This document shows, piece after piece, positions 1 through 9,009 of a stretch of 64,000 nucleotides of DNA. Under the pieces are notes generated by a model. The model was given only the letters and a program-made list of their open reading frames with translations. It was not told where the DNA came from and made no database searches. Positions within the stretch are counted from its first letter, which is position 1; each line of letters starts with the position of its first letter. Origin of the DNA: Dechloromonas sp. (GTDB lineage: Bacteria; Pseudomonadota; Gammaproteobacteria; Burkholderiales; Rhodocyclaceae); the NCBI GenBank assembly GCA_028689015.1, contig JAQTXC010000001.1:122196-186195 (forward strand), in the 5' to 3' direction. The position numbers and the translations under genes are program-made.

Positions 1-864
1 ATGGCCTCCCGGGTCAAGGGCATTGACGCCATTCTTGGCGGCCATACCCACGACGGCATGCCGGCGCCGGTCATCGTCAAGAATGCTGGCGGTCAGACGC
101 TGGTGACCAATGCTGGCTCCAACGGCAAGTATCTGGGCGTGCTCGACTTCGACGTGAAGAACGGCAAGATTGCCGGCTACCGCTACAAGTTGATGCCGGT
201 TTTCGCCAACCTGCTACCGGCCGACCGGGACATGCAGGCGCTGATCGACAAGGCCCGGGCGCCGTATCTCGACAAGTTGAATGAGAAATTGGCGATCAGT
301 GAAGGGACGCTCTATCGCCGGGGTAATTTCAACGGCACTTTCGATCAGGTCATTGTCGATGCGCTGATGAAGGTGAAAGATGCCGAGATCGCTTTCTCAC
401 CGGGTTTCCGCTGGGGGACCTCGTTGTTGCCGGGCCAGCCCATTCTGATGGAGCATGTGCTCGACCAGACCGCGATCACTTACCCCTGGACCACGGTCAC
501 CAACATGTCCGGCGAAATGATCAAGACCATCCTTGAGGACGTCTGCGACAACCTGTTCAATCCTGATCCTTACTACCAGCAAGGTGGCGACATGGTGCGG
601 GTGGGCGGCTTGCAATACACCTGCGAGCCGATGGCCAAGATGGGTAGCCGGATTCAGAACATGACCTTGCGCGGTCAACTGATCGATCCGAAGAAAATGT
701 ACAAGGTGGCGGGCTGGGCACCCGTGTCCGAAGAAGCCAAGAATTCAGGTGAGCCGATCTGGGATGTCGTGGCGCAGTATCTGCGGGATATCAAGACCGT
801 CAAGCCAGTACAACTCAACATGCCCAAGCTGAAAGGCGCAGACAAGAATCCGGGGATCGCATGA
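1..864 (+). CDS. soxB: SoxB thiosulfohydrolase, C-terminal part (5' truncated by window edge)
   Basis: The reading frame is open from the first base, so this is the 3' part of a longer gene; the ATG at position 1 is probably internal. SoxB belongs to the 5'-nucleotidase/metallophosphatase family and is the periplasmic dimanganese enzyme that hydrolytically releases sulfate from the SoxY-bound thiosulfonate during thiosulfate oxidation. The metal-ligand motif GGHTHDGMP lies at about residues 13-21, and the C-terminal 5'-nucleotidase domain fills the rest (YPWTTVTNMSGEMIKTILED at about 161-180). The stop overlaps the start of the exported rhodanese gene, so the two are translationally coupled. 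Recognition of SoxB is confident; the upstream sox genes are outside the window. Confidence 0.9.
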   Translation: MASRVKGIDAILGGHTHDGMPAPVIVKNAGGQTLVTNAGSNGKYLGVLDFDVKNGKIAGYRYKLMPVFANLLPADRDMQALIDKARAPYLDKLNEKLAISEGTLYRRGNFNGTFDQVIVDALMKVKDAEIAFSPGFRWGTSLLPGQPILMEHVLDQTAITYPWTTVTNMSGEMIKTILEDVCDNLFNPDPYYQQGGDMVRVGGLQYTCEPMAKMGSRIQNMTLRGQLIDPKKMYKVAGWAPVSEEAKNSGEPIWDVVAQYLRDIKTVKPVQLNMPKLKGADKNPGIA

Positions 865-1475
865 TGACCAAACTCAAATATGCGCTGGCTGGTGTGGCCC
901 TGAGCTTTTCGCTGGCCAGCTTTGCCGCGGACTGGGCGCCGGGTACGACGACCTGGAGTGGTTTGCCAGATATCAAGGTCACTAAATTGGCCCTCTATCT
1001 GACACCGAAGCAGGCTTTCGACATGAAAAAGGCGAATCCAAAGGGGGTCGCCTTGTTCGATGTGCGGACACGGGCCGAGGCCATGTATGTTGGCATGGCG
1101 ACTGATGCCGATGCCTTGGTGCCGTTTGTCGAGCATCCTGAATTGATGAGCGACTGGGATGAACGGCGGACGATGTACAAACTCGATCCGAACCAGGATT
1201 TTGTCCCGGAACTTGAACGTCGCTTGGCCGAGATGGGGCTGAACAAAAATGCCCAGATCATCCTGCTTTGCCGTTCCGGCGACCGTAGCTCCAAGGCGGC
1301 GGATCGCTTGCAAACCGCAGGGTATACCCAGGTTTTTAGTGTGGCGGAAGGCTTTGAAGGCGATCGGGCCAGCGATGGGCCCAAAAAAGGGCAGCGCGTG
1401 GTGAACGGCTGGAAGAATGCCGACTTGCCCTGGAGCTACAAGCTCGACAAAGCCAAGATGTACTTTCCGCGTTAG
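861..1475 (+). CDS. Exported rhodanese-domain protein of the sox locus
   Basis: A protein of 204 residues with an N-terminal signal peptide (hydrophobic run ending ASFAADWAP), then one rhodanese domain. The active-site loop CRSGDRS, with the nucleophilic cysteine at about residue 137, is intact, so it is predicted to carry a persulfide and move sulfane sulfur in the periplasm. Its start (ATG at 861 or 864) overlaps the soxB stop, which places it in the same transcript and suggests a role next to Sox thiosulfate oxidation. An insertion of about 50 residues separates the first rhodanese strand (ALFDVRTRAEAMYV) from the catalytic loop. The exact sulfur substrate cannot be read from sequence. A strong terminator follows. 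Confidence 0.85.
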   Translation: MMTKLKYALAGVALSFSLASFAADWAPGTTTWSGLPDIKVTKLALYLTPKQAFDMKKANPKGVALFDVRTRAEAMYVGMATDADALVPFVEHPELMSDWDERRTMYKLDPNQDFVPELERRLAEMGLNKNAQIILLCRSGDRSSKAADRLQTAGYTQVFSVAEGFEGDRASDGPKKGQRVVNGWKNADLPWSYKLDKAKMYFPR

Positions 1476-1508
1476 GACCTTAGGGAAAAACCCTGTTTCT
1501 TGCGGTCG

Positions 1509-1533
1509 ACCCTGCGTAAGCAGGGTTTTTTTT
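1509..1533 (+). terminator. Rho-independent terminator after the sox-rhodanese genes
   Basis: A 7-bp stem (ACCCTGC at 1509-1515 with GCAGGGT at 1520-1526), a GTAA loop and a run of eight T. It ends the plus-strand sox transcript before the convergent transporter gene. Confidence 0.9.
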
Positions 1534-1649
1534 GAACTTTAAAATAAGCAATCGATTATTTTTCGGCATGGCTGCATGCGGGTACCTGACCGGAGGTGGT
1601 GAGGTGACAAAAGATGATGAGCAGCCAGTCGTTCGCTGAGATAGAGGTA

Positions 1650-2717
1650 CTACGGTTGGAGCGCTGCCTTGCGCTCTGGCCGGTCGATGAGTGCATCGGC
1701 CAGGCCGCCGCCGGCCCACATGCCGATCAAGGCCACCCAGGCGGTCAAGGCAAAGACCGAGGCGCCCGAAACGCCCGCACCCACCGCACAGCCCCCGGCC
1801 AGCATGCCGCCAAAGCCCATGAACAGGGCGCCAGCGATATAGCGCCGCATGCTCAAGCCATCCTTGAAGCCTTCCAGCTTGAGCTCCTTTCCCCACAGTG
1901 CAGCCAGGAAAGAACCTAGTACGACCCCTGGAACCAGGCCGATATCGAAATCCCAGGGCTGGCCAGGCGGGGACAGGACCAGCATCAGAATGTCGGCAGA
2001 GGGGCCGGTAAAGCTGAGGCTCTGCACGGGCATGACGTCAAAAGTCTGGCTGCCGACCTGAAAGGTGGCGAGCCAGGCCAGGGCAACCATCAAACCCACC
2101 CCCATCCCGCCCAAGTATTCGCGGCGGCTCAGGGCCGCCTGGCGGCCAAAATAAAGCGCTGCCACTAGCCAGAGCAGGCCAAAGGTCAGTCCGCCGCCAT
2201 GACCGAGATGGGTCACTGTCAAGAGATCACGCGTGCTGCCGTCGATGGTGTGCCAACTGGATATCCATGTTCGCAGGGGCGACAGGATGCCGCTCAGCGA
2301 TGCTTGCGCCGTCACGGCGAAGATCAGTCCGGTGAGCAAGGCACGCAGGTTGCCATTGGCGGCGAGGACCAGCATGCGCGACGAGCAGCCGCGGGCCAGG
2401 ATCATGCCAATGCCGAAGCAGAGCCCGCCGACCAAGGCTCCGGACAGACTACCCGTGGCGGACAATTGTCGGGCTTGCGAAACATCCAGCCAGTCCAGGG
2501 TGATGAATAACTGCGTGGCGATGACCGCACTCGAAAAGGCATACAGCCAAATGGCCAGCTTGCTGGTGCCCTGGCGGCTCCAGAACTCGACCACGGCTGA
2601 ACGCAGGCAAAAGCGTGATCGTTGGGCGAAGAGACCAAACAGCAGGCCAATACAGAGTCCGGCCAGGGTGATGCTGGTCTTTTCGCCCAGCCATTCAATC
2701 AGTTGTGCAAGCGTCAT
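1650..2717 (-). CDS. YeeE/YedE (TsuA-like) thiosulfate/sulfur-compound transporter
   Basis: A polytopic membrane protein of 355 residues with about nine to ten hydrophobic segments. It shows the cysteine-bearing short motifs typical of the YeeE/YedE family: RFCLRSA (about residue 37), ARGCSSRM (about 109) and AGGCAVGAG (near residue 308). Characterised members such as TsuA take up thiosulfate by relaying it between conserved cysteines; others carry sulfur for selenium or sulfur metabolism. It lies convergent to soxB-rhodanese, so a role in moving thiosulfate or sulfite-level sulfur fits, but that is inference. The start ATG at 2717 is preceded by a GGA-containing purine patch. No TusA-like partner is next to it. 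Confidence 0.82.
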   Translation of the reverse strand: MTLAQLIEWLGEKTSITLAGLCIGLLFGLFAQRSRFCLRSAVVEFWSRQGTSKLAIWLYAFSSAVIATQLFITLDWLDVSQARQLSATGSLSGALVGGLCFGIGMILARGCSSRMLVLAANGNLRALLTGLIFAVTAQASLSGILSPLRTWISSWHTIDGSTRDLLTVTHLGHGGGLTFGLLWLVAALYFGRQAALSRREYLGGMGVGLMVALAWLATFQVGSQTFDVMPVQSLSFTGPSADILMLVLSPPGQPWDFDIGLVPGVVLGSFLAALWGKELKLEGFKDGLSMRRYIAGALFMGFGGMLAGGCAVGAGVSGASVFALTAWVALIGMWAGGGLADALIDRPERKAALQP

Positions 2718-2768
2718 GGGTTTTTCCGCAAAAGCCCGGTTGACCGCGGGAAATCAGCGCCAGCCGGC

Positions 2769-4004
2769 CTAGAACAATTCAATATCGCCGTTGTCGGCTG
2801 CCGCGATGTCTTTACCGGTTTTGGCCGAGGAGTGGGACTTGATTTGGTCTGTTTTGAGATGCGAGTCGACGAGCAACTGAACCAGCCGCTCACTTCGCTG
2901 CCGGAAGCGGTTCAGTCCATTCTTTTCCGTCTCATCATGCTGCAAGCTGAGGAAGGCGTGGAGGTATTCGCCCACATTGGTGGTGCGCCGCGAAATGCGG
3001 TCGATCATCTGGGTCACGATATCTTCGAATTGCATGGCCATCACACCATCCTGGGTCATGCCGTGCATCCGTTCGGTGATCGCTGTGATGTTGGTCGAGT
3101 GCTGCCGTGCCTTGTCGGTCAGTTCAATCAGCTCGGCCCCTAATTCTTCCAGCGTGGTTTGCGAGCGTTCGGCAATGGTCATGTCGATGGTGGTGGCGTC
3201 ATGAATGCGACCGCCGACGTCTTGCAGCGAATTCAGGATATCGGACAGGGCATTACGGATGTCGACATTGAACTCACCCGTACGGGCTGCCAGGTTGCGG
3301 ACTTCGTCGGCGACCACGGCAAAGCCGCGCCCAGCCTCGCCGGCCCGAGCCGCCTCGATGGCAGCATTGAGCGCCAGCAGGTCGGTTTGCTTGGTGATGC
3401 CAGCGATGTCGTTGAGCGTGCCGGTGATACGTTTGACCTGGCTTTGCATCTCTTCAAAACTGACAGCGATGCCCTGGCTGGTGCTCCGCAGGTGGCCCAT
3501 TTTGCTGACGAACTCGCCGATCAGCGTATTGGTTTCATCGAAGAAGCGTTTGAGGCCCGCCTGTTCCTGCGCGTGCACATCGCCTGAGCCCGTCATTTCC
3601 AGCATTTCGTTGATCAGCGAGCGAAGGATCTGACGTTGGTCGGAGGATTCGGACTCCAAACCGGTCAGGCTGCCCGAGAGTTTGCTGACCGATTCTCGGA
3701 TGATGGTCTGCGCTTCCTGCATTTCTTGCTCTAGCGAAGAGAACTGCAATTCAGCATGGTTCATCGCTTCATCGGACAAGACCTGATATTCGGCCATGAC
3801 AGTGTTGAGTTCCTCAACACGTTTGCGTTGCTCGTCTTTCCAGCGTTGCCGGCCTTGCAGCGAAAAGATGGCGGCTACGATCAAGAGTGCAGCAATGGCC
3901 ATGAACCAGAAGGCCGGGATCGTGCTGCCCGACAGGGACCAGGCACCCAGGCTGACGCTGAGCAGGATGGCTGCACCGATCAGGAAGTCATCGATTCTTT
4001 TCAT
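2769..4004 (-). CDS. Methyl-accepting chemotaxis-like protein without a large sensor domain
   Basis: A protein of 411 residues. Two hydrophobic helices near the N-terminus (about residues 7-24 and 30-48) are separated by only a few residues, so there is no periplasmic ligand-binding domain. A long coiled coil follows, with the MCP signalling hairpin ([20 protein letters not shown], at about residues 215-234). The C-terminus is an extra ~90-residue segment with [14 protein letters not shown], a pattern found in MCPs of the ParP/CheZ-like class. It probably feeds a CheA pathway with a cytoplasmic or membrane-borne cue. The start at 4004 (MKRIDDFL) is preferred over an upstream ATG because the hydrophobic segment follows it directly. 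Confidence 0.8.
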   Translation of the reverse strand: MKRIDDFLIGAAILLSVSLGAWSLSGSTIPAFWFMAIAALLIVAAIFSLQGRQRWKDEQRKRVEELNTVMAEYQVLSDEAMNHAELQFSSLEQEMQEAQTIIRESVSKLSGSLTGLESESSDQRQILRSLINEMLEMTGSGDVHAQEQAGLKRFFDETNTLIGEFVSKMGHLRSTSQGIAVSFEEMQSQVKRITGTLNDIAGITKQTDLLALNAAIEAARAGEAGRGFAVVADEVRNLAARTGEFNVDIRNALSDILNSLQDVGGRIHDATTIDMTIAERSQTTLEELGAELIELTDKARQHSTNITAITERMHGMTQDGVMAMQFEDIVTQMIDRISRRTTNVGEYLHAFLSLQHDETEKNGLNRFRQRSERLVQLLVDSHLKTDQIKSHSSAKTGKDIAAADNGDIELF

Positions 4005-4069
4005 GGGAATTTCCGGAACGCGAGAAGTCTGCATTGTAAGGCCCTCGCGCCCGGATCGGTAGGTTCAAC

Positions 4070-5440
4070 TCAATTCATTGTCTTCAAGTGCTGGATGATT
4101 TCGCCCGCCATCGGCTGGGCATCACCGTACAGCATCCGGCAATTGTCGGTGTAAAACAGGGCATTCTCGACACCCGAGTAGCCGGTGCCTTTACCTCGTT
4201 TGATGACGATGACGTTGTGCGCCTTGTCAGCATCGAGAATGGGCATGCCGTAGATTGGGCTGCTCTTGTCAGTCCGGGCGCTGGGATTGACCACATCGTT
4301 GGCGCCGATGACCAGGGCGACGTCGGTTTGGGAAAATTCGCCATTGATCTCGTCGAGGTCGAGAATCTTGTCGTACGGTACACCGGCTTCGGCCAGCAGG
4401 ACGTTCATGTGGCCTGGCATGCGACCCGCTACCGGATGAATGGCGAATTTCACTTCGACGCCGGCTTCTTCAAGGATTTCAGTCATCTCCCAGACTTTGT
4501 GCTGGGCGTGCGCCACAGCCATGCCGTAGCCGGGCACGATGATGACCTTGCTGGCGTAACGCATCAATGCTGCCGCATCCAGGGCGCTGAGTTCCTTCAT
4601 CGTGCCGGTGATGGCTTCGCCCGGCCCGCTGGCGACCAGGGGCGTGAACAGGATGTTGGAGATCGGCCGGTTCATCGCCTTGGCCATCAACTGGGTGAGC
4701 AGGGTGCCGGCGGCACCCACCACGATGCCGGCAATGATCAGCGCCGGGTTGCCAAGGACGTAACCTTCGAAACCGACTGCCAGGCCGGTGAAGGCATTGA
4801 ACAGCGAGATGACCACCGGCATGTCGGCACCACCAATGGGCAGGGTGACGATGAGGCCAAGCAGCAAGGCGACGGCGAAGAAGAAATAGATCAACTCAGG
4901 CTGGGCAGGGGCCATGATGATCATTGCCAGGCCAAGGCCGAGCGCATTGAGTGCCAGCACCACGTTGACCGTATTTTGCGCTGGCAGGCGAATGGCTTTT
5001 TTTAACACGCCCTGCAATTTGGCCCAGGCAACGCAGGAGCCAGTAAAGGAAACGGCGCCAATCAGTGCGCCGAGGACGGCGAGCGTCGTGGTGACGGTGC
5101 TGTGCGCATCGCCTTTGGCGAATTCGACCGCGGCAATGGCCGCTGCCGCACCGCCACCCATACCGTTATAGATGGCGACCATTTGCGGCATGTCGGTCAT
5201 TTTGACCTTCTGGCCGGAAATCCACGCAGCGGCGCCGCCAACAACGAGGGCCAGCGCCATCAGGCCGAGGTTTTGCAAACCGGGAATCAGGAAGGTGGCG
5301 GCGATGGCCAGCAACATGCCGTAGCCGGCAGTCACAATGCCGCGGCGGGCACTGGCCGGCGAGCTCATCCCCTTGAGACCGACGATGAAAAGAGCGGCGC
5401 CGGCAAACCAGGCGCCCTGAACGTAAATGGGCAGGGACAT
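4070..5440 (-). CDS. pntB: NAD(P) transhydrogenase subunit beta
   Basis: A protein of 456 residues forming the membrane (dII) and NADP(H)-binding (dIII) part of proton-translocating transhydrogenase, which makes NADPH from NADH at the cost of proton motive force. The N-terminal ~260 residues hold about eight transmembrane helices. The C-terminal dIII domain carries the typical IVPGYGMAVAHAQH loop and VIGANDVVNP. It is the last gene of a pntAA-pntAB-pntB operon; the pntAB stop is one base from its start. The start at 5440 (MSLPIYVQG) is chosen because upstream codons would run into pntAB. Confidence 0.95.
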   Translation of the reverse strand: MSLPIYVQGAWFAGAALFIVGLKGMSSPASARRGIVTAGYGMLLAIAATFLIPGLQNLGLMALALVVGGAAAWISGQKVKMTDMPQMVAIYNGMGGGAAAAIAAVEFAKGDAHSTVTTTLAVLGALIGAVSFTGSCVAWAKLQGVLKKAIRLPAQNTVNVVLALNALGLGLAMIIMAPAQPELIYFFFAVALLLGLIVTLPIGGADMPVVISLFNAFTGLAVGFEGYVLGNPALIIAGIVVGAAGTLLTQLMAKAMNRPISNILFTPLVASGPGEAITGTMKELSALDAAALMRYASKVIIVPGYGMAVAHAQHKVWEMTEILEEAGVEVKFAIHPVAGRMPGHMNVLLAEAGVPYDKILDLDEINGEFSQTDVALVIGANDVVNPSARTDKSSPIYGMPILDADKAHNVIVIKRGKGTGYSGVENALFYTDNCRMLYGDAQPMAGEIIQHLKTMN

Positions 5441-5441
5441 G

Positions 5442-5723
5442 TCAGTCTTCCTTCTTTTTGAACATGGCCAGCATGCGTTCGGTGACGACGTAGCCGCCTG
5501 CCGCGTTGGCGGCGCCGAGGGCGACAGCAAAGAAGCCGATGGCTTGCTGCAGCGGCGTATCCGCCTGGCCGAGCACGATCATGGCGCCGACCACGACGAC
5601 GCCGTGGATGAAATTGGACCCCGACATCAGCGGGGTGTGCAAGATGACCGGCACCTTGGCGATGATCTCGTAGCCGGTAAAGGCGGCGAGCATGAAAATA
5701 TAGAGTGCGAGCAGGCCGTCCAT
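5442..5723 (-). CDS. pntAB: NAD(P) transhydrogenase subunit alpha part 2 (membrane piece)
   Basis: A protein of 93 residues with three predicted transmembrane helices (around residues 3-20, 38-53 and 60-78) and a charged end FKKKED. It corresponds to the membrane part of the E. coli PntA chain, here encoded as its own gene as in Rhodospirillum-type three-subunit enzymes. Its ATG shares one base with the stop of pntAA and its stop nearly abuts the pntB start, so the three genes form a tightly coupled operon. Confidence 0.95.
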   Translation of the reverse strand: MDGLLALYIFMLAAFTGYEIIAKVPVILHTPLMSGSNFIHGVVVVGAMIVLGQADTPLQQAIGFFAVALGAANAAGGYVVTERMLAMFKKKED

Positions 5724-6850
5724 CAGGCATCTCCCAAAATTTGTTTAACTGTGGCGTTGACCGTGGCACCGTTGTGACAAAGCGCTGTGCCGGCGATGAC
5801 CTCATCGCTCCAATCCAGTTGCAACTGCCCCTCCTTGATGGCGGGTGAGAGGAAATTGTAAAGATTCTTGGCGTACAACTCAGAGGCGTGGGTGGGCATG
5901 CGCGACGGCAGATTGAGCGGACCGTGGATATGCACATCATTGGCGATGACATGCTCGCCTGGCTGGGTTAGCTCACAATTACCGCCGGATTCAGCCGCCA
6001 TGTCGATGATGATGGCACCGTATTTCATGCGTCCGACCATGTCGCGGGTGATGATCTGCGGTGCCTTTTTGCCGGGGATAGCGGCCGTACAGATCACGAC
6101 ATCGGCAGCCGCGATGGCCTTGGTCAGCTTCTCGGCTTGCGCGGCTTTTTCATCGGCACTGAGCTCACGGGCATAGCCACCGCGACCATCAGCCGACACC
6201 CCGGTGTCTACAAATTTGGCGCCGAGCGATTCGATTTGCTCCTTGGCAGCAGCGCGCACATCGTAGGCCTCGACCATGGCGCCCAGGCGCTTGCAGGTGG
6301 CGATGGCTTGCAGGCCGGCGACGCCGGCACCGATGACCAGCACCCGGGCCGGACGAATGGTGCCAGCGGCCGTGGTCAGCATCGGGAAGAATTTGGTGCA
6401 GCGAGCGGCGGCAATCAGGCCACACTGGTAGCCGGCACAGGCGCCCTGGCTGGATAGCGCGTCCATGCTTTGCGCCCGGGAAATGCGCGGCAGCAATTCC
6501 AGCGCGAAGGCGGTGATTCTCCGGGCATTGAGTGCGGCGAGGCGTTCCTTGCTTTCGAAGGGCTTGAGCAGGCCGATCAAGACCGAGCCTTCCGGCATGG
6601 CCGCAATTTCCGCGGTCGACGGGGGGGCAACCCGCAAAATCAATTGCGCGGCGGCGTAGGCTTCCGGCAGACCGGGAACGAACTCTACCGCGCTGTAATC
6701 CGGATCGAGAAAATGGCTTTCAATACCGGCGCTCTGTTCCATACGGATGTGGGCGCCAAGGGCGATGAATTTTTTGGCGGTTTCAGGCGACAGCGCCGTC
6801 CGGCTTTCACCGTTGGTGCGTTCGCGTGCTATTGCCAGGGTCAGCGACAT
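5723..6850 (-). CDS. pntAA: NAD(P) transhydrogenase subunit alpha part 1 (NAD-binding)
   Basis: A protein of 375 residues making the soluble NAD(H)-binding dI domain, related to alanine dehydrogenase. The Rossmann glycine motif VLVIGAGVAGLQAIATCKRL (about residues 170-189) and the dI loop region with GGYARELS are visible. It passes hydride from NADH to NADP+ bound on PntB. First gene of the pnt operon; the start at 6850 is preceded by an AGGAGG-type ribosome site (in the complement of 6853-6860). Length is normal for the split-alpha form. Confidence 0.95.
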   Translation of the reverse strand: MSLTLAIARERTNGESRTALSPETAKKFIALGAHIRMEQSAGIESHFLDPDYSAVEFVPGLPEAYAAAQLILRVAPPSTAEIAAMPEGSVLIGLLKPFESKERLAALNARRITAFALELLPRISRAQSMDALSSQGACAGYQCGLIAAARCTKFFPMLTTAAGTIRPARVLVIGAGVAGLQAIATCKRLGAMVEAYDVRAAAKEQIESLGAKFVDTGVSADGRGGYARELSADEKAAQAEKLTKAIAAADVVICTAAIPGKKAPQIITRDMVGRMKYGAIIIDMAAESGGNCELTQPGEHVIANDVHIHGPLNLPSRMPTHASELYAKNLYNFLSPAIKEGQLQLDWSDEVIAGTALCHNGATVNATVKQILGDA

Positions 6851-6997
6851 GGCCGGCCTCCTATAGATTGCTGCTGATATTAGAAATGGTTAATTTTGTG
6901 ACCCAGTCGCCGGCCTTGGTGGTGCACTCTTGAGGTCATGGTGGGCTTACTTTTCCGAGTGCGAAGATAAGGGATTTCTGATTTTTCTGGCATCAGC

Positions 6998-7047
6998 ATT
7001 GCTGACTGCAGTCGTCAGCAATTCCTTATCAATGGCTGCAGTCGTCA
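6998..7047. repeat. Inverted repeat plus 12-bp direct repeat at the aceK 3' end
   Basis: ATTGCTGAC (6998-7006) and GTCAGCAAT (7014-7022) form a 9-bp stem with a 7-base loop. The 12-mer CTGCAGTCGTCA occurs at 7006-7017 and again at 7036-7047, the second copy inside the last codons of aceK. This looks like a small local duplication of the gene end. No T-run follows, so it is not a classical terminator. Confidence 0.55.
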
Positions 7048-8810
7048 TTTGGGCGACTGTTGGCAAAGCGTAAGTCTTGCGGATAGGGGAAGAAATCCTC
7101 GACGTGGCCGGCGCGGATTTTTTCCTGGGCATCCTGCCAGAAGGCGGGTTTCAGCAAATCCTTGTGGTGCGTCATGAACAACTTCCGGACCATCGGTGAG
7201 CCGAGCAGGAAGGTTGAAAACTCCTCGGGGAAAACGTCGTTGCGGGCGACCGGATACCAGACCTCGCCCGACATTTCTGTTTCGAAGTCCGGTGCTGGTG
7301 GAATTTTCCGGAAGTTGATGTCGGTCATGTACTCGATTTCATCGTAGTCGTAGAAAACGACTCGGCCGTAGCGGGTAATGCCGAAATTCTTCCACAGCAT
7401 GTCGCCGGGGAAAATATTGGCCTGGGCCAGTTCGCGGATGGCGTTACCGTATTCGCGGATGGCATGTTCGAGGGCGTCCTGCTGATTGCTCTTGTCCATC
7501 CGGTCGATGTGGATGTTGAGCGGCTCCATGCGCCGTTCAATGTAGAGGTGCTTGATGATCAATTGCTCGCCATCGACCTCGAATTTGGATGGCGCCAAGT
7601 GGCGCAATTCGTCAAGCACCTCGTCGGAAAAACGTTTCAGCGGAAACATCACGTTGGAAAATTCCAGCGTGTCCGCCATCCGGCCGACGCGGTCGACCTG
7701 CTTGACCATCAAAAATTTGCGTTTGACGGTAGCCTGGTCCATTTCCTTCGAACTGCCAAATACGTCCTTGATGATCTTGAAGACATACGGGTAGGAGGGC
7801 AGCGTAAAGACCAGCATGACCAGGCCACGAATACCCGGTGCCATGATGAATTTGTCTGCGGAGTGGTGCAGGTGGTAAATGAAATCCCGGAAAAACATGG
7901 TTTTTCCCTGTTTGCCCAGGCCCAGCATGATGTAAATCTCGGAACGTGGCTTGTTGGGCATGATGGCACGCAGGAACTGCACGTAGCCGGACGGGACTTC
8001 CATGTCGACCATGAAATAGGCGCGCGATAGCGAGAACAGCAAGCCGATCCGCCAGGCATCAAGCAGGATGGTGTCAAGGTAGAGTGCGCCTTGGTCGTCA
8101 TGCAGCACCGGAATGGCGAAAGGATATTCGGTCGCGCCGTTGATCGCTTTGCCGATGATGTAGGCGGCCTTGTTCCGATAAAAAGCCGAGCCCAGAACCT
8201 GGATCTGGAAATTGAACTCGCGATTTGGCATGGCGCGAAAATAGCGTCGGATGGCGTGGTAAACGTAGTTGACGTCGCGCTCAAGGTCAGCAAACGGACG
8301 TTGCCAGGAAAAATCGGTAATGATCTGGCGAATTGCCCCGCGCAAGCCTGCGGCATCGGCGTAGTAGCTGCGGTAGGTGGCGTCTTCGTCGCCCTCCAGA
8401 TTTTCGGTTGAGATGGTCGGCCGGACAAAAATGAAATCGTTGTGAAAATAAGTGCGGTGCAGAATTTTCGTCGTCACCGAGTTAAAGAAGGTTTCGGCCA
8501 GTTCTGGCTGTCGGTGATTGAGCAACAGGCCGATATATAAGAGCTTGACTTGCTGCCAGGTGGCGTCATCAATGTTTTGAGCATCGAATTCCGAGCGCAG
8601 GCGCTCGACGCATTCATCGACCCGGTCGTCGTAGAAGCGGATACGTTCCTTGACCGCCCGATGGACGCCTAGCCAGTCGCCCTGTTCAAAACGCATTTTG
8701 GCTTCGCAGCAAGTTTGCCGGAAGAGCCGGTAGTGTTTGTTGAAGCCTTGAATCAGGGCCAGCGCAATCTGGTGCGCGTTGGTGCCATAGAGGCCGACGG
8801 AAATCTTCAT
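7029..8810 (-). CDS. aceK: Isocitrate dehydrogenase kinase/phosphatase
   Basis: AceK phosphorylates and dephosphorylates the active-site serine of dimeric Icd and so diverts isocitrate to the glyoxylate shunt. The protein is about 593 residues, near the family length. It shows the ATP-binding region (MLGLGKQGKTMFFRDFIYHL) and the kinase-like core ending with NIFPGDMLWKNFGITRYGRV and FYDYDEIEYMT. The start at 8810 (MKISVGLYG) is preferred because a GGAG sits 8 bases upstream; an ATG two codons earlier is too close. The target serine is present in the Icd encoded at 11470. aceK is divergent from idh, and no aceA or aceB is in the window, so it is detached from the enteric aceBAK order. Confidence 0.95.
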   Translation of the reverse strand: MKISVGLYGTNAHQIALALIQGFNKHYRLFRQTCCEAKMRFEQGDWLGVHRAVKERIRFYDDRVDECVERLRSEFDAQNIDDATWQQVKLLYIGLLLNHRQPELAETFFNSVTTKILHRTYFHNDFIFVRPTISTENLEGDEDATYRSYYADAAGLRGAIRQIITDFSWQRPFADLERDVNYVYHAIRRYFRAMPNREFNFQIQVLGSAFYRNKAAYIIGKAINGATEYPFAIPVLHDDQGALYLDTILLDAWRIGLLFSLSRAYFMVDMEVPSGYVQFLRAIMPNKPRSEIYIMLGLGKQGKTMFFRDFIYHLHHSADKFIMAPGIRGLVMLVFTLPSYPYVFKIIKDVFGSSKEMDQATVKRKFLMVKQVDRVGRMADTLEFSNVMFPLKRFSDEVLDELRHLAPSKFEVDGEQLIIKHLYIERRMEPLNIHIDRMDKSNQQDALEHAIREYGNAIRELAQANIFPGDMLWKNFGITRYGRVVFYDYDEIEYMTDINFRKIPPAPDFETEMSGEVWYPVARNDVFPEEFSTFLLGSPMVRKLFMTHHKDLLKPAFWQDAQEKIRAGHVEDFFPYPQDLRFANSRPNDDCSH

Positions 8811-9009
8811 TGTCATGACTCCGGAGGGACCGGCCGATTCTAGCACCCGGACCCGGGTCTTTTCGGGGAGTTCACACTGTGAAATGTGCTTTCACCGTTG
8901 ACCGAAGCGGTGTGGGCGCGGATACTCCCGAGGTTGCATTTGTAAGCACCGCGCAAGGGGGCCGCCGTATCATCGGCTCGCGTTTTCATACTAATGACAA
9001 GGGGTTCGC

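Noticed and set aside
2622..8411. Several frames of 80-300 codons opposite the MCP, pnt and aceK genes
   Set aside because: All lie antisense to or out of frame with genes having clear motifs, and none has a recognisable product.
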